Of a DNA stretch of 64,000 nt, positions 43,379 to 52,078 are shown one piece after another. Source of the stretch: Flavisolibacter longurius (GTDB taxonomy: Bacteria > Bacteroidota > Bacteroidia > Chitinophagales > Chitinophagaceae); NCBI GenBank assembly GCA_013327885.1, contig JABUMY010000006.1:1-64000 (forward strand), in the 5' to 3' direction. The notes under the pieces were generated by a model that was not told the DNA's origin, ran no database searches, and saw nothing but the letters and a program-made list of their open reading frames with translations. Within the stretch, counting starts at the first letter, position 1. Every line of letters begins with the position of its first letter. A program made the position numbers and the translations under genes.

Positions 43379-43989
43379 GATCATCCTCCGTTTTAGGTGG
43401 TTATTAACTTTTTCTCTCTCGAATTAATGGGTAGTAACGTGTTAACGGGGTTAGTTAGGCATCTTCTCCCAGAACCTCTTAATCCTGCCGCTCATGGCCC
43501 AAAATTAGGTGATTTCCAGTTCCAGAAAAGGGTACAAACCTAAAAAAATTATAAGGTTGTAAGTGATTGATAATCAATGAAAAATATCTTGATTTCGGAC
43601 AAAATATTTTTTTCGTAAAAACTAATTATTTTAGTAAAATGCCGCGCAAAAAACCTTATATTTGCTCCCTCTTGAAACCATCATTTTCGAGCCATTTTCT
43701 TTATTCACCCTTACCGTTGTTGATACAAACCAGTTTATCCTTTCGCGGATAAGTAGAGCAGAAAAAGCGCTCCCTTGATTGGAGACAAGAGACTATTTTC
43801 GCGAACCGCGGGAAAAGTTAACGGTTTCTCGAGTTCACAGGTTTGCAAGTTGTTTTCAGACAAATACGAATCTTTGAACGCGAAAATGAAAAATTTGAAC
43901 AGATCAGGCAGGTTCTCGTTGCGTTCGCATAGGTGAGCAATAAACTTGTGAACACGTGAACCTGTGAACTGATAAACTATAATAGTCCT
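43379..43989. other. Leader region of the topoisomerase IV operon
   Basis: A 611-bp gap with no gene. A TATATTTG box (43657-43664) fits the -7 consensus and would start a leader of about 320 bases before parE. AGTTCACAGGTT (43832-43843) and its exact complement (43959-43970) flank about 115 bases and could pair in the leader. The right arm is part of a TGAAC-type microrepeat. No riboswitch or tRNA was recognised. Confidence 0.5.
43657..43664 (+). promoter_or_regulatory. -7 box TATATTTG upstream of topoisomerase IV operon
   Basis: It matches TAnnTTTG. A -33 element is weak (TTAG near 43631). The long leader to 43990 is an inference from this single box. Confidence 0.4.
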
Positions 43990-45897
43990 ATGGCAGAAAC
44001 AAAAAAAAACCTATTCGAGTACACCGAAGACAGTATCAGGAGCCTTGACTGGAAAGAGCACATCCGCCTGCGACCGGGTATGTACATTGGCAAATTGGGC
44101 GATGGGTCCAGCCCCGACGATGGCATTTATGTTCTGGTAAAAGAGGTGATCGACAACTGTATTGATGAATACACGATGGGCTACGGTAAAAACGTAGAGA
44201 TCACCATTAAAGACAAGAATGTTACCGTTCGCGACTATGGCCGTGGCATTCCGCTCGGGAAAGTGGTTGACGTGGTCAGCAAGATCAATACCGGCGCCAA
44301 GTACGACAGCAAGGTTTTCCAGAAAAGTGTGGGCCTGAACGGCGTGGGTACCAAGGCAGTAAATGCGCTGAGCCAGTATTTTAAGGTATCGTCGCACCGC
44401 GAAGGAAAGGTAAAAGTGGCCGAGTTTGAACGCGGTAACCTGGTGAATGAGCACAAAGAAACCAAAACCGACGAGCAGAACGGTACCCTGGTGCAGTTTG
44501 TTCCTGACGATACCATCTTTAAGCATTTTCATTTTATTCCCGAATACCTCGAAAAGCAAATCTGGAACTATTGCTTTTTGAATGCTGGGTTGAAGATCAG
44601 CTTCAACGGTAAAAATTATATCAGTCGCAACGGTTTACTTGACCTCCTGACGAGGGAAACCAATGCTGATACGGCGCCGGAAGGCTTGCGCTACCCAATC
44701 ATTCACCTCAAAGGTGAAGACATAGAAGTGGCCCTTACCCATAACAACGATTATGGCGAGGATTACCATTCCTTTGTAAACGGTCAGCATACCACCCAGG
44801 GCGGTACCCACCAGGCAGCTTTCCGCGAAGCCTACGTAAAAGTGATCCGCGATTTCTTTAAGAAGGATTACGATGCCTCCGACATTCGTCAGGGAATTGT
44901 AGCTGCTGTAGCGGTAAAAGTGGTGGAGCCTGTTTTTGAATCGCAAACCAAAACAAAGCTTGGGTCGCTCAACGTAGAAGAGGGCGGACAGACGATGCGA
45001 CAGTTTGTGTATGAATTCCTTTCCAAGCAGCTTGACAACTTCCTGCACAAAAATCCTTCTGTTGCCGAAGCCCTCAAGAAAAAGATCGAGCAAAGCGAAC
45101 GGGAACGCAAGGAGCTGGCTGGTATTAAAAAGCTGGCCAACGAAAGGGCCAAAAAAGCCAACCTGCACAACCGCAAGCTGCGTGATTGTCGCGTTCACCT
45201 GAACGACGAGCCGCCGGTAAAAGGAAAGCAGGAGTTTTTTGCTACGCAAAAAGAAACCACCATTTTCATTACCGAAGGTGATTCGGCCAGTGGCTCTATT
45301 ACCAAGGCAAGAGACGTGGCCACGCAGGCAGTTTTCAGCTTGCGCGGAAAGCCGCTGAACTGTTTTGGCATGACCAAAAAGATCGTTTACGAAAACGAGG
45401 AGCTGAACCTGTTGCAACATGCCCTGAACATTGAAGAAGGTATGGATGGGCTGCGGTTCAACCGCATTGTTATCGCCACCGATGCCGATGTGGATGGCAT
45501 GCACATTCGCCTCCTGATCATGACATTTTTTATCCAGTTCTTCCCAGACCTGGTAAAGAACAATCACATCTTCATCCTCGAAACGCCGCTGTTCCGCGTA
45601 CGCAACAAGCAGGAAACCATTTATTGCTACAGCGAACAGGAAAAGCAAAAAGCCGTGAAGAAGCTGGGTAATAAACCCGAGATCACCCGCTTTAAAGGAC
45701 TGGGTGAAATCTCCCCTGATGAGTTTGGCCGCTTTATTGGCGAAGACATGCGCCTGCAGCCGGTGATCATCGATCATGGCGACCACCTGCAGCACCTGCT
45801 GGAATATTACATGGGTAAGAACACACAGGAAAGACAGGAATTTATCATCAACAACCTGAAGGTTGAACTGGACACGGTGGAAGAAATTGTTGCCTAA
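43990..45897 (+). CDS. parE: DNA topoisomerase IV subunit B
   Basis: A 635-residue type IIA topoisomerase ATPase subunit. The GHKL ATP-binding blocks are [22 protein letters not shown] and [14 protein letters not shown]. The QTKTKLGS block and Toprim domain follow, with EGDSASG at about 428 and TDADVDG at about 497. The RPGMYIG start and ends [15 protein letters not shown] are typical of ParE/GyrB. Being beside parC rather than gyrA and lacking the GyrB insert supports topoisomerase IV, which decatenates daughter chromosomes. It heads a three-gene operon. Confidence 0.93.
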   Translation: MAETKKNLFEYTEDSIRSLDWKEHIRLRPGMYIGKLGDGSSPDDGIYVLVKEVIDNCIDEYTMGYGKNVEITIKDKNVTVRDYGRGIPLGKVVDVVSKINTGAKYDSKVFQKSVGLNGVGTKAVNALSQYFKVSSHREGKVKVAEFERGNLVNEHKETKTDEQNGTLVQFVPDDTIFKHFHFIPEYLEKQIWNYCFLNAGLKISFNGKNYISRNGLLDLLTRETNADTAPEGLRYPIIHLKGEDIEVALTHNNDYGEDYHSFVNGQHTTQGGTHQAAFREAYVKVIRDFFKKDYDASDIRQGIVAAVAVKVVEPVFESQTKTKLGSLNVEEGGQTMRQFVYEFLSKQLDNFLHKNPSVAEALKKKIEQSERERKELAGIKKLANERAKKANLHNRKLRDCRVHLNDEPPVKGKQEFFATQKETTIFITEGDSASGSITKARDVATQAVFSLRGKPLNCFGMTKKIVYENEELNLLQHALNIEEGMDGLRFNRIVIATDADVDGMHIRLLIMTFFIQFFPDLVKNNHIFILETPLFRVRNKQETIYCYSEQEKQKAVKKLGNKPEITRFKGLGEISPDEFGRFIGEDMRLQPVIIDHGDHLQHLLEYYMGKNTQERQEFIINNLKVELDTVEEIVA

Positions 45898-45920
45898 CAA
45901 ACGAAACTGCAGCAGAGAAT

Positions 45921-46778
45921 ATGATACACATTGTATTTCAGGAAGCGGATATTGACGTATTGAAAAAAGCACAGGAGCTGGACGAGTCGCTGGCGGGAGA
46001 TGTGCGGATCGTTCGGGATGATTTTGCCGTTGGTCCCATTCAAAATATTTACGAAACCGAAGGCTACCAGGCAAGGCGGGATTATTGGAAGGCGCAGATT
46101 GATTATTCGCCGTACAATACAGAAGATCTAATGCACCTGGTGGATGATCGCCTGATGGTGCACAACCTCAAACGTTCGCTGGACGAAGATGCAAAGGAAG
46201 AAGTGTGGGTTTGGATGGGGCAGAACCAGCACGACGTGTGCGGGTATTACTGGCTCATTTCGCAGTTGAAAGATTACCAGGGCAGAATTTCTGTTTTGTA
46301 CCTGAACAACCTCCCGTTCATCAACGACAAAGGACAGATCTTTTATCCCACATCCTTGCACCAGATCCTTCCGAAAGAGTTTTTAAAAGCAAAAAAGCTA
46401 AGCCGGAAAGTCACTTTAAGCGAATTTGAAGTGGACCCCGACGAATGGCAAAAGCTGATGGATGAAAACGGCGCCATCCGCATCCTGGAAGGGGGTAAAA
46501 AGATCGTTAGCAAAGAAGCTGATTTTTATGACAAAGATATTTTGGCCGGGTTAACCAAAGAACCGCAAAAAGGACAAAGGGCACTACAGTCCATCCTTTC
46601 CAAAATGAAGATCAAAACAGGTGATGTCACACTGCTGAACCGTATGAAAGTGCTGGCGGAAGAAGGCCTGTTGGAACTTTCCGGCGAACCTTCAAAAGGC
46701 TGGAAAGAATTTGAGGTGAAGTTGAAATCAGCAGCACCTACCGAAACAGAAATAACGACAGAAGCAAACATCCAATAA
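45921..46778 (+). CDS. DUF1835-type protein inside the topoisomerase IV operon
   Basis: A 285-residue soluble protein. Residues 1-130 match DUF1835 (MIHIVFQEADIDVLKKA ... VRIVRDDFAVGPIQNIY). The remainder holds a DUF3658-like C-terminal region (YDKDILAGLTKEPQKGQRALQSIL) with a winged-helix-like feel (LLNRMKVLAEEGLLELSG). The family is uncharacterised. It begins 23 bp after parE and ends 18 bp before parC, so it must be co-transcribed. Its placement suggests a function tied to chromosome handling or simply co-expression; neither is proved. Confidence 0.8.
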   Translation: MIHIVFQEADIDVLKKAQELDESLAGDVRIVRDDFAVGPIQNIYETEGYQARRDYWKAQIDYSPYNTEDLMHLVDDRLMVHNLKRSLDEDAKEEVWVWMGQNQHDVCGYYWLISQLKDYQGRISVLYLNNLPFINDKGQIFYPTSLHQILPKEFLKAKKLSRKVTLSEFEVDPDEWQKLMDENGAIRILEGGKKIVSKEADFYDKDILAGLTKEPQKGQRALQSILSKMKIKTGDVTLLNRMKVLAEEGLLELSGEPSKGWKEFEVKLKSAAPTETEITTEANIQ

Positions 46779-46796
46779 AACTGAGCACTACGAAAG

Positions 46797-49307
46797 ATGA
46801 AAAACAAAAATTTTGAACACGTACAAACCGATCATGGCATTAACGGGCAGTACAAGACATGGTTTCTTGACTACGCCTCTTATGTGATCCTGGAACGTGC
46901 CGTACCCGCCGTGGAAGATGGACTGAAACCGGTGCAACGCCGTATTCTCCACGCCATGAAGGAAATGGACGATGGTCGCTTTAACAAAGTGGCGAATGTC
47001 ATTGGGCAAACCATGCAATACCACCCGCATGGCGATGCCTCCATTGGCGATGCCCTGGTGAACATGGGACAAAAAGACCTTCTCATAGACACACAGGGAA
47101 ACTGGGGTGATGTACGCACGGGTGATGATGCCGCTGCCGCCCGATATATTGAGGGCCGCCTGAGCAAGTTTGCGCTGGAAGTGGTTTTTAATCCGAAAAC
47201 AACCACCTGGCAGTTGAGTTATGATGGCCGTAAGAACGAGCCGGTGACCTTGCCCGTTAAGTTCCCGCTTTTGCTGGCACAGGGTGCCGAAGGCATTGCG
47301 GTTGGTCTTTCCACCAAAATTTTACCACACAACTTTATTGAGCTTTGCGAAGCATCTATCAAATACCTGAAAGGTCGCAAGTTTGACCTTTATCCCGATT
47401 TTCATGCGACCGGCGCCATGATCGATGTGACCGATTATAACAATGGTCAGCGGGGTGGAAGGGTGAAGGTCCGTTCGCATATTGAAGAACTGGACAAAAA
47501 AACCCTGCTCATTAAAAGTGTTCCGTATGGTGTTACTACCACCGGCTTGATGGACAGCATTGTAAAAGCAAACGATGCGGGAAAGATCAAGATCAAAAAA
47601 GTAACCGACAACACGGCGGCAGAAGTAGAGATCCAGGTTGACCTGGCTCCCGGCATTTCACCGGACATTACCATTGATGCCTTGTATAAGTTCACCGATT
47701 GCGAAGTGTCCATTGCACCCAATGCCTGCGTGATCATTGACCAAAAGCCGCATTTTGTTTCGGTACAAGACCTGCTGAAAGTTTCGGCTGACAACACCAA
47801 AAACCTGTTGCAACGGGAATTGGAGATCAAGTTGGGTGAACTGAATGAAAAATGGCACTACACCTCGCTGGAGAAAATATTCTTTGAAGAAAAGATCTAC
47901 AAGGAGCTGGAGAAAAAACACGAGACCTGGGAAAAAGTGATCATTGCCATTGACAAGGCGTTTGGCCCTTTCAAGCCTCGATTGAAACGTGACATTTCAC
48001 GGGAAGATATCCTGAAGCTAACGGAGAAGCCTGTCCGTCGTATATACAAACTCGATATCGACGAGCTGAATGCACAAATCAGTGAATTGGAAGCACAGAT
48101 CAAACAAGTAAAATATGACCTCGACCACCTGACCGATTACGCAATTACCTATTTTGAAGGCCTGCTGAAAAAATACGGGAAAGGCCGGCAACGGAAAACA
48201 GAGATCAAAGTCTTTGAGACGATCGAAGCGAAACATGTTGCCATTGCCAATACCCGCATCTTTATCAACCGCAACGAGGGCTTTATTGGAACCTCGTTGA
48301 AAAAGGATGAATTCCTGGTAGAATGTTCGGACCTGGATGATATCATCGCTTTTACCAAGCGAGGTATCATGAAGGTGGTAAAAGTGCAGGACAAAGTATT
48401 TATAGGGAAGGACATTATTTACGCTAACGTTTTCCGTAAAGGTGATGAACGCACCACGTATAATTTAATTTATACCGATGGAGCGTCTGGTGTAACCTTC
48501 GCCAAACGTTTTAATGTAACCGGTGTTACCCGCGACAAAGAGTACGACCTGACGAAAGGAAGCGATAAAAGCAAGGTGCACTATCTTACTATTAACCCCA
48601 ACGGCGAAGCTGAAGTGGTAAGGGTGATCCTGAGCCCGGCCTGTACGGCCCGCATAAAGGAGTTTGATTTTTATTTTGAAGAACAGGAGATCAAAAGCCG
48701 GGGCAGCATCGGGAACCAGGTGACGAAATACCCAGTCCGTGCGGTGAAGTTCAAAGAAGCCGGTGTGGCGACGCTGGGAAGCATCAAACTTTGGTTTGAT
48801 GATAAATTCGGTCGCCTGAACCACGATGGCAAAGGCATTGAACTCGGCGATTTTGATGCCGATGACCGCATCCTTGTCATTAATGCCGATGGCACCTACG
48901 AGATCACCGACCAGGAATTGACGCAGCGCTTTAACCCGGAAGAAGTGATGCTGGTAGAGAAGTTCGACCCGAACCGCGTGATAACGGCTGTTTACCTTGA
49001 CAATGACAAAGAGCAATACAATGTCAAGCGCTTCCGCATCGAAACAACAACAATGAAATCAAAGTTTCTTTTCATCAAGGAAGGGAAAGGAAACCTGCTG
49101 GAAGCTGTTTCAACCGAAGAAGAGCCGATCCTCATTGTGCAGTCGGGCAAAGGTGCACAGGTACGCAGGGCCAAGTTCAAGATCGCCAAAATGGTGGACG
49201 TGATGGGATGGAAGGCAGTTGGTGCCAAGCTTGTTGATTTCAACAAAAACATCCTGATGGAGTGGGAGGTAAAAGAGGAAGCGAAAACCCAGGCCGAGTT
49301 GTTTTAA
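46797..49307 (+). CDS. parC: DNA topoisomerase IV subunit A
   Basis: An 836-residue type IIA topoisomerase cleavage subunit. The catalytic Tyr117 lies in AAARYIEGRLSK, the winged-helix region includes LKPVQRRILHAM and the PHGD box (QYHPHGDASIGD). Coiled-coil arms span about 410-470, and the C-terminal domain (about 505-820) is a beta-pinwheel of repeats such as DLDDIIAFTKRGIMKVVKV and GRLNHDGKGIELGDFD. It works with ParE to separate linked chromosomes. It follows the DUF1835-type gene by 18 bp, and a strong terminator ends the operon. Confidence 0.93.
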   Translation: MKNKNFEHVQTDHGINGQYKTWFLDYASYVILERAVPAVEDGLKPVQRRILHAMKEMDDGRFNKVANVIGQTMQYHPHGDASIGDALVNMGQKDLLIDTQGNWGDVRTGDDAAAARYIEGRLSKFALEVVFNPKTTTWQLSYDGRKNEPVTLPVKFPLLLAQGAEGIAVGLSTKILPHNFIELCEASIKYLKGRKFDLYPDFHATGAMIDVTDYNNGQRGGRVKVRSHIEELDKKTLLIKSVPYGVTTTGLMDSIVKANDAGKIKIKKVTDNTAAEVEIQVDLAPGISPDITIDALYKFTDCEVSIAPNACVIIDQKPHFVSVQDLLKVSADNTKNLLQRELEIKLGELNEKWHYTSLEKIFFEEKIYKELEKKHETWEKVIIAIDKAFGPFKPRLKRDISREDILKLTEKPVRRIYKLDIDELNAQISELEAQIKQVKYDLDHLTDYAITYFEGLLKKYGKGRQRKTEIKVFETIEAKHVAIANTRIFINRNEGFIGTSLKKDEFLVECSDLDDIIAFTKRGIMKVVKVQDKVFIGKDIIYANVFRKGDERTTYNLIYTDGASGVTFAKRFNVTGVTRDKEYDLTKGSDKSKVHYLTINPNGEAEVVRVILSPACTARIKEFDFYFEEQEIKSRGSIGNQVTKYPVRAVKFKEAGVATLGSIKLWFDDKFGRLNHDGKGIELGDFDADDRILVINADGTYEITDQELTQRFNPEEVMLVEKFDPNRVITAVYLDNDKEQYNVKRFRIETTTMKSKFLFIKEGKGNLLEAVSTEEEPILIVQSGKGAQVRRAKFKIAKMVDVMGWKAVGAKLVDFNKNILMEWEVKEEAKTQAELF

Positions 49308-49316
49308 GCCATGAAA

Positions 49317-49360
49317 CAAATACTAAAAAGCCCGCATTTTTGCGGGCTTTTTAGTATTTG
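49317..49360 (+). terminator. Long terminator after parC
   Basis: Perfect 20-bp arms (49317-49336 and 49341-49360) around a TTTT loop, GC-rich at the tip (GCCCGCA) with T-rich descending arm, nine bases past the stop. Confidence 0.85.
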
Positions 49361-49423
49361 TATTCAATTGTATATACCCAATATTTAAGAGTCTAAACCA
49401 TTTTTTTGAATTCTCTCGAGAAC

Positions 49424-49897
49424 TTACACATCATGTAAATCTTTCTTGCGACCCGTTGCTTTTTTCGATATTATCAGGTCTGTCAATGACAGAATAAAAA
49501 CTTCTATTTCACCAATAGGCACAGCGTGGCGCCTTTTATTGCATTAGGAAAAAGAAAGATCGCCGCCGATTTTAGGAATGAAATCAATTGTAAAATCTTC
49601 AAAGTGATGACGAAAAAAAGACTGTTTCAAATTGAACGTTTCTTCTCTGCGCACATCCGTCAAATCCAATCCAAGGTTTTCTAATACGGCAAGCAGACGC
49701 TGGTAATTCAAATAGCGGGGATTGTACCAAAAGTCAAAATCATCTCTGTCTGACAACCTACCATCGTTGGTGGTTGTGGGGCGCAGATAACCGTGAAAGG
49801 CAACGGCCGTTCCACCTACAAGAAGATACTGCACATCCATTTTATAAAGCATTGTGCAGACTGATAAAATGTTTTCTACAAAACGCTGCGATGCCAC
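49424..49897 (-). pseudogene. MNT/AbiEii-like nucleotidyltransferase interrupted by an in-frame stop
   Basis: Translation from GTG (49895-49897) gives 117 residues with the nucleotidyltransferase pattern YLLVGGTAVAFHGYLRP and the acidic DRDDFDFW, ending at TAA (49544-49546). Reading straight through the TAA in the same frame gives 39 further residues, GEIEVFILSLTDLIISKKATGRKKDL, which is a typical nucleotidyltransferase C-terminus (DLI-x-x-K ... GR-K-DL), then a real stop at 49424-49426. One base change (for example TTA or GAA to TAA) would repair it. The GTG follows the stop of a 58-codon gene with no gap. Confidence 0.75.
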
Positions 49898-50074
49898 TTA
49901 TGATTTAAACGATTTTTTTTGCTTGGGTACCAGTGAAGCTTTTTCTTTAAGCAATTCGACAAAATCTTTCATCGTGTTAGGACCTTTTTTTTTCGGATTA
50001 GGTTCTATTCCACCCTGGTTTTGCTGTGCATTTTCCATTTCATCAAAACTTCTATATCGTTCTGGTTTTGCCAT
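49898..50074 (-). CDS. Small protein upstream of the nucleotidyltransferase
   Basis: A 58-residue frame from ATG (50072-50074) to TAA (49898-49900). It is polar, with Lys-rich ends (PNPKKKGPN, VPKQKKSFKS) and a helix FVELLKEKASLV. It has no signal peptide or family I know. It starts 51 bases after smpB ends, and its stop is immediately followed by the GTG of the nucleotidyltransferase. The layout resembles a two-gene toxin-antitoxin-like pair of the MNT/AbiE kind, but I cannot assign roles. Confidence 0.55.
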   Translation of the reverse strand: MAKPERYRSFDEMENAQQNQGGIEPNPKKKGPNTMKDFVELLKEKASLVPKQKKSFKS

Positions 50075-50124
50075 CTATTTTATTTATCTAAAATACGTAC
50101 CAAAATTTGAACTTGCTAGAATGC

Positions 50125-50559
50125 TTATTTCAAAAACCGCTTCAGCTCTCTATCCGAATCTTTCTGCTTAATGCTTTCCCGTTTGTCGTGAAGCTTCTTG
50201 CCTTTGGCCAAACCAATCTCCACTTTTACCAGGTTTTTTTCATTCATGTAGAACCGCAGCGGTATAATGGTATAGCCTTTCTCCTTTAGCTTGGCCTGCC
50301 ATTTTTTGATCTCCCGCTTGGTGATAAGAAGCTTGCGGTCGCGGAGAGGATCGTGGTTGTTGACGGTTCCAAACGTGTATTCAGCAATGTGCATGGCTTT
50401 CAGCCACAATTCGCCATCCTGGAAAAGGCAATAGGCATCGGCAAAGCTGGCTTTACCGGCACGCAACGATTTTACTTCCGTGCCCAGCAAGGCAATGCCG
50501 GCCTGCAATTTATCGTCAATAAAATATTCATAATACGCTTGTCTGTTCTTGATCTCCAT
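50125..50559 (-). CDS. smpB: SsrA-binding protein SmpB
   Basis: A 144-residue RNA-binding protein. The family blocks are NRQAYYEYFIDDKLQAGIALLGTEVKSLRAGK, FADAYCLFQDGELWLKAMHIAEY and the basic C-terminal tail (KGKKLHDKRESIKQKDSDRELKR). SmpB binds tmRNA and delivers it to stalled ribosomes for trans-translation. Its ATG overlaps the TAA of the upstream gene (TAATG), implying translational coupling in an accD-unknown-smpB operon. The tmRNA gene itself was not found in the window. Confidence 0.96.
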   Translation of the reverse strand: MEIKNRQAYYEYFIDDKLQAGIALLGTEVKSLRAGKASFADAYCLFQDGELWLKAMHIAEYTFGTVNNHDPLRDRKLLITKREIKKWQAKLKEKGYTIIPLRFYMNEKNLVKVEIGLAKGKKLHDKRESIKQKDSDRELKRFLK

Positions 50560-52064
50560 TATTCTATTCCCCTTTCATCAAAACGAAAAATACGATATTT
50601 TCTATCGCTCATGTAACCCACGTAAAAGTAACCGTTCATGTAGAAAAAATGGCTTTTCTCTGCTTCAATCTTACGCAGCTGCATTTGCGACTGCAATTTA
50701 TCCCAAACCGAGCAGTTTCCTTTCTCGCTGGTAAAGTTCATTCCTGGCAAACTCAATGTGGCAGGAAAACTGATAAAAGTAGAAGAACGCAAACCCGGGA
50801 AAGACACCAGCATATACCCATACGTATCGGGTGCTGCATTTACATAATAGGTTCCCGCAGCCGACATGGCAAGACCGAGCAGCGTATTTGCCGTGACGAT
50901 TTGTTTGAACGGGGTGGTAAACATTAAATAAAGCTTTCGATCCTGTATGTAGCCAGACAGTCCAAGCTGGTTAGAAGCAGATGTTGCCTGGAAGTTTTGG
51001 AAGGACTCGTTAGATGTTTCAGCTTTTGACCAGAAATTACCGGTCTTCTGAATCGGCTCTGTGGCAATGCTGTCAATGTTTTCGCTGGAGATAGACAAGG
51101 TTTTCAGGTGTGTTTCGGTTGCCGTGTTAAACAGGTTGAGCAACAGATTCTTTTTATTGAAATGGGCTGTTATTAACAAGGAGTCGATCAGCAAGGAATT
51201 GGTGGAATGTTCCGCGGTGACTGTTTCGTTCTGCTGTGTAAAACGCTGCAGCTTATAGCTAAAATCATCCAATTGGATGGAGATCAGGTAGGTGCTGAGG
51301 TTATTGGAGTTTACAGTGAAAACCAGCTTGTCTTTTTGAAAATATGCCTTGGTGCGAACGGAATGAAAAAGCGGGTGGTACCGAATATTATTTTGGTACA
51401 CCGCGAAACTGCTTTTCCTGAAGATGTCGGCAAAGGTTTTTACTTCAGACGCAAATTTTTTTTCCGATAATTTACCGAATCCATCATTTTCGATTTCAAT
51501 CGCTGTTTTCACCAGGCTTTGGCCGGCTGCTTTTTTATAAACAATCACCGTATTTGTCGATTCAAGGTAGGTTATGAGCAACACACTTCCGTTTCGGTTG
51601 GTGCAGCCCAAAATCTTTTCTTTCGTGGTGCTCTTAATCGTATCGGTAATGGTACTATTGCCGGTGCCCAAATTCGTTTCCGTAAAATAAAAATCAGATG
51701 AACTCTGTTCCCTGTTTACTTCAACTATTGACTTTGTATCAAAGTAACCGCCTATCGGGCTTGTTTTGAAAAGGAGGAGAGCAAACTTCTCCGGAATAGC
51801 CTGCGTTCGCCGAAAAGTTTTATCTGCATCCACTTCCGATACAGGTTGATTAAGGAGCTGGAGCGGAGGTTGTCCCGGCCGCACCACGATACGGTTTACA
51901 GAAGTTTTTGTGTAATTGCTGACAAGAACGGCATTCAATCCTTCGTTGGTCAGTGCAGTGGCCGTGGTGTTTTTCGCCAGTTCAAATCCATGATAAACAG
52001 GTTGCTGACCATTGGTGTACAGGCACGCCAATAAAGCCAGCAATCCAGCAGTTTGTTTTAGCAT
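50559..52064 (-). CDS. Secreted protein of unknown function
   Basis: A 501-residue exported protein. I use the ATG at 52064 (a TTG two codons upstream is also possible), giving a signal peptide ending near LYTNGQ-Q. The mature part is beta-rich and polar, with many Ser/Thr and Lys-containing strands such as KLVFTVNSNNLSTYLISIQLDDFSYKLQRF and YLMFTTPFKQIVTAN, suggesting a propeller or a repetitive beta fold. I know of no named domain. It lies between accD and smpB in one operon and overlaps smpB by one base. Confidence 0.75.
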   Translation of the reverse strand: MLKQTAGLLALLACLYTNGQQPVYHGFELAKNTTATALTNEGLNAVLVSNYTKTSVNRIVVRPGQPPLQLLNQPVSEVDADKTFRRTQAIPEKFALLLFKTSPIGGYFDTKSIVEVNREQSSSDFYFTETNLGTGNSTITDTIKSTTKEKILGCTNRNGSVLLITYLESTNTVIVYKKAAGQSLVKTAIEIENDGFGKLSEKKFASEVKTFADIFRKSSFAVYQNNIRYHPLFHSVRTKAYFQKDKLVFTVNSNNLSTYLISIQLDDFSYKLQRFTQQNETVTAEHSTNSLLIDSLLITAHFNKKNLLLNLFNTATETHLKTLSISSENIDSIATEPIQKTGNFWSKAETSNESFQNFQATSASNQLGLSGYIQDRKLYLMFTTPFKQIVTANTLLGLAMSAAGTYYVNAAPDTYGYMLVSFPGLRSSTFISFPATLSLPGMNFTSEKGNCSVWDKLQSQMQLRKIEAEKSHFFYMNGYFYVGYMSDRKYRIFRFDERGIE

Positions 52065-52078
52065 CCGCAAGGATAAAA

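Noticed and set aside
43567-43752. Short frame in the topoisomerase IV leader
   Set aside because: It spans the -7 box and has no protein character.
43385-43989. 6S RNA or tRNA in the long leader
   Set aside because: No cloverleaf or recognised RNA consensus was seen.
44635-46074. 479-residue minus-strand frame opposite parE
   Set aside because: parE is certain on the plus strand; the opposite frame has a repetitive shadow composition.
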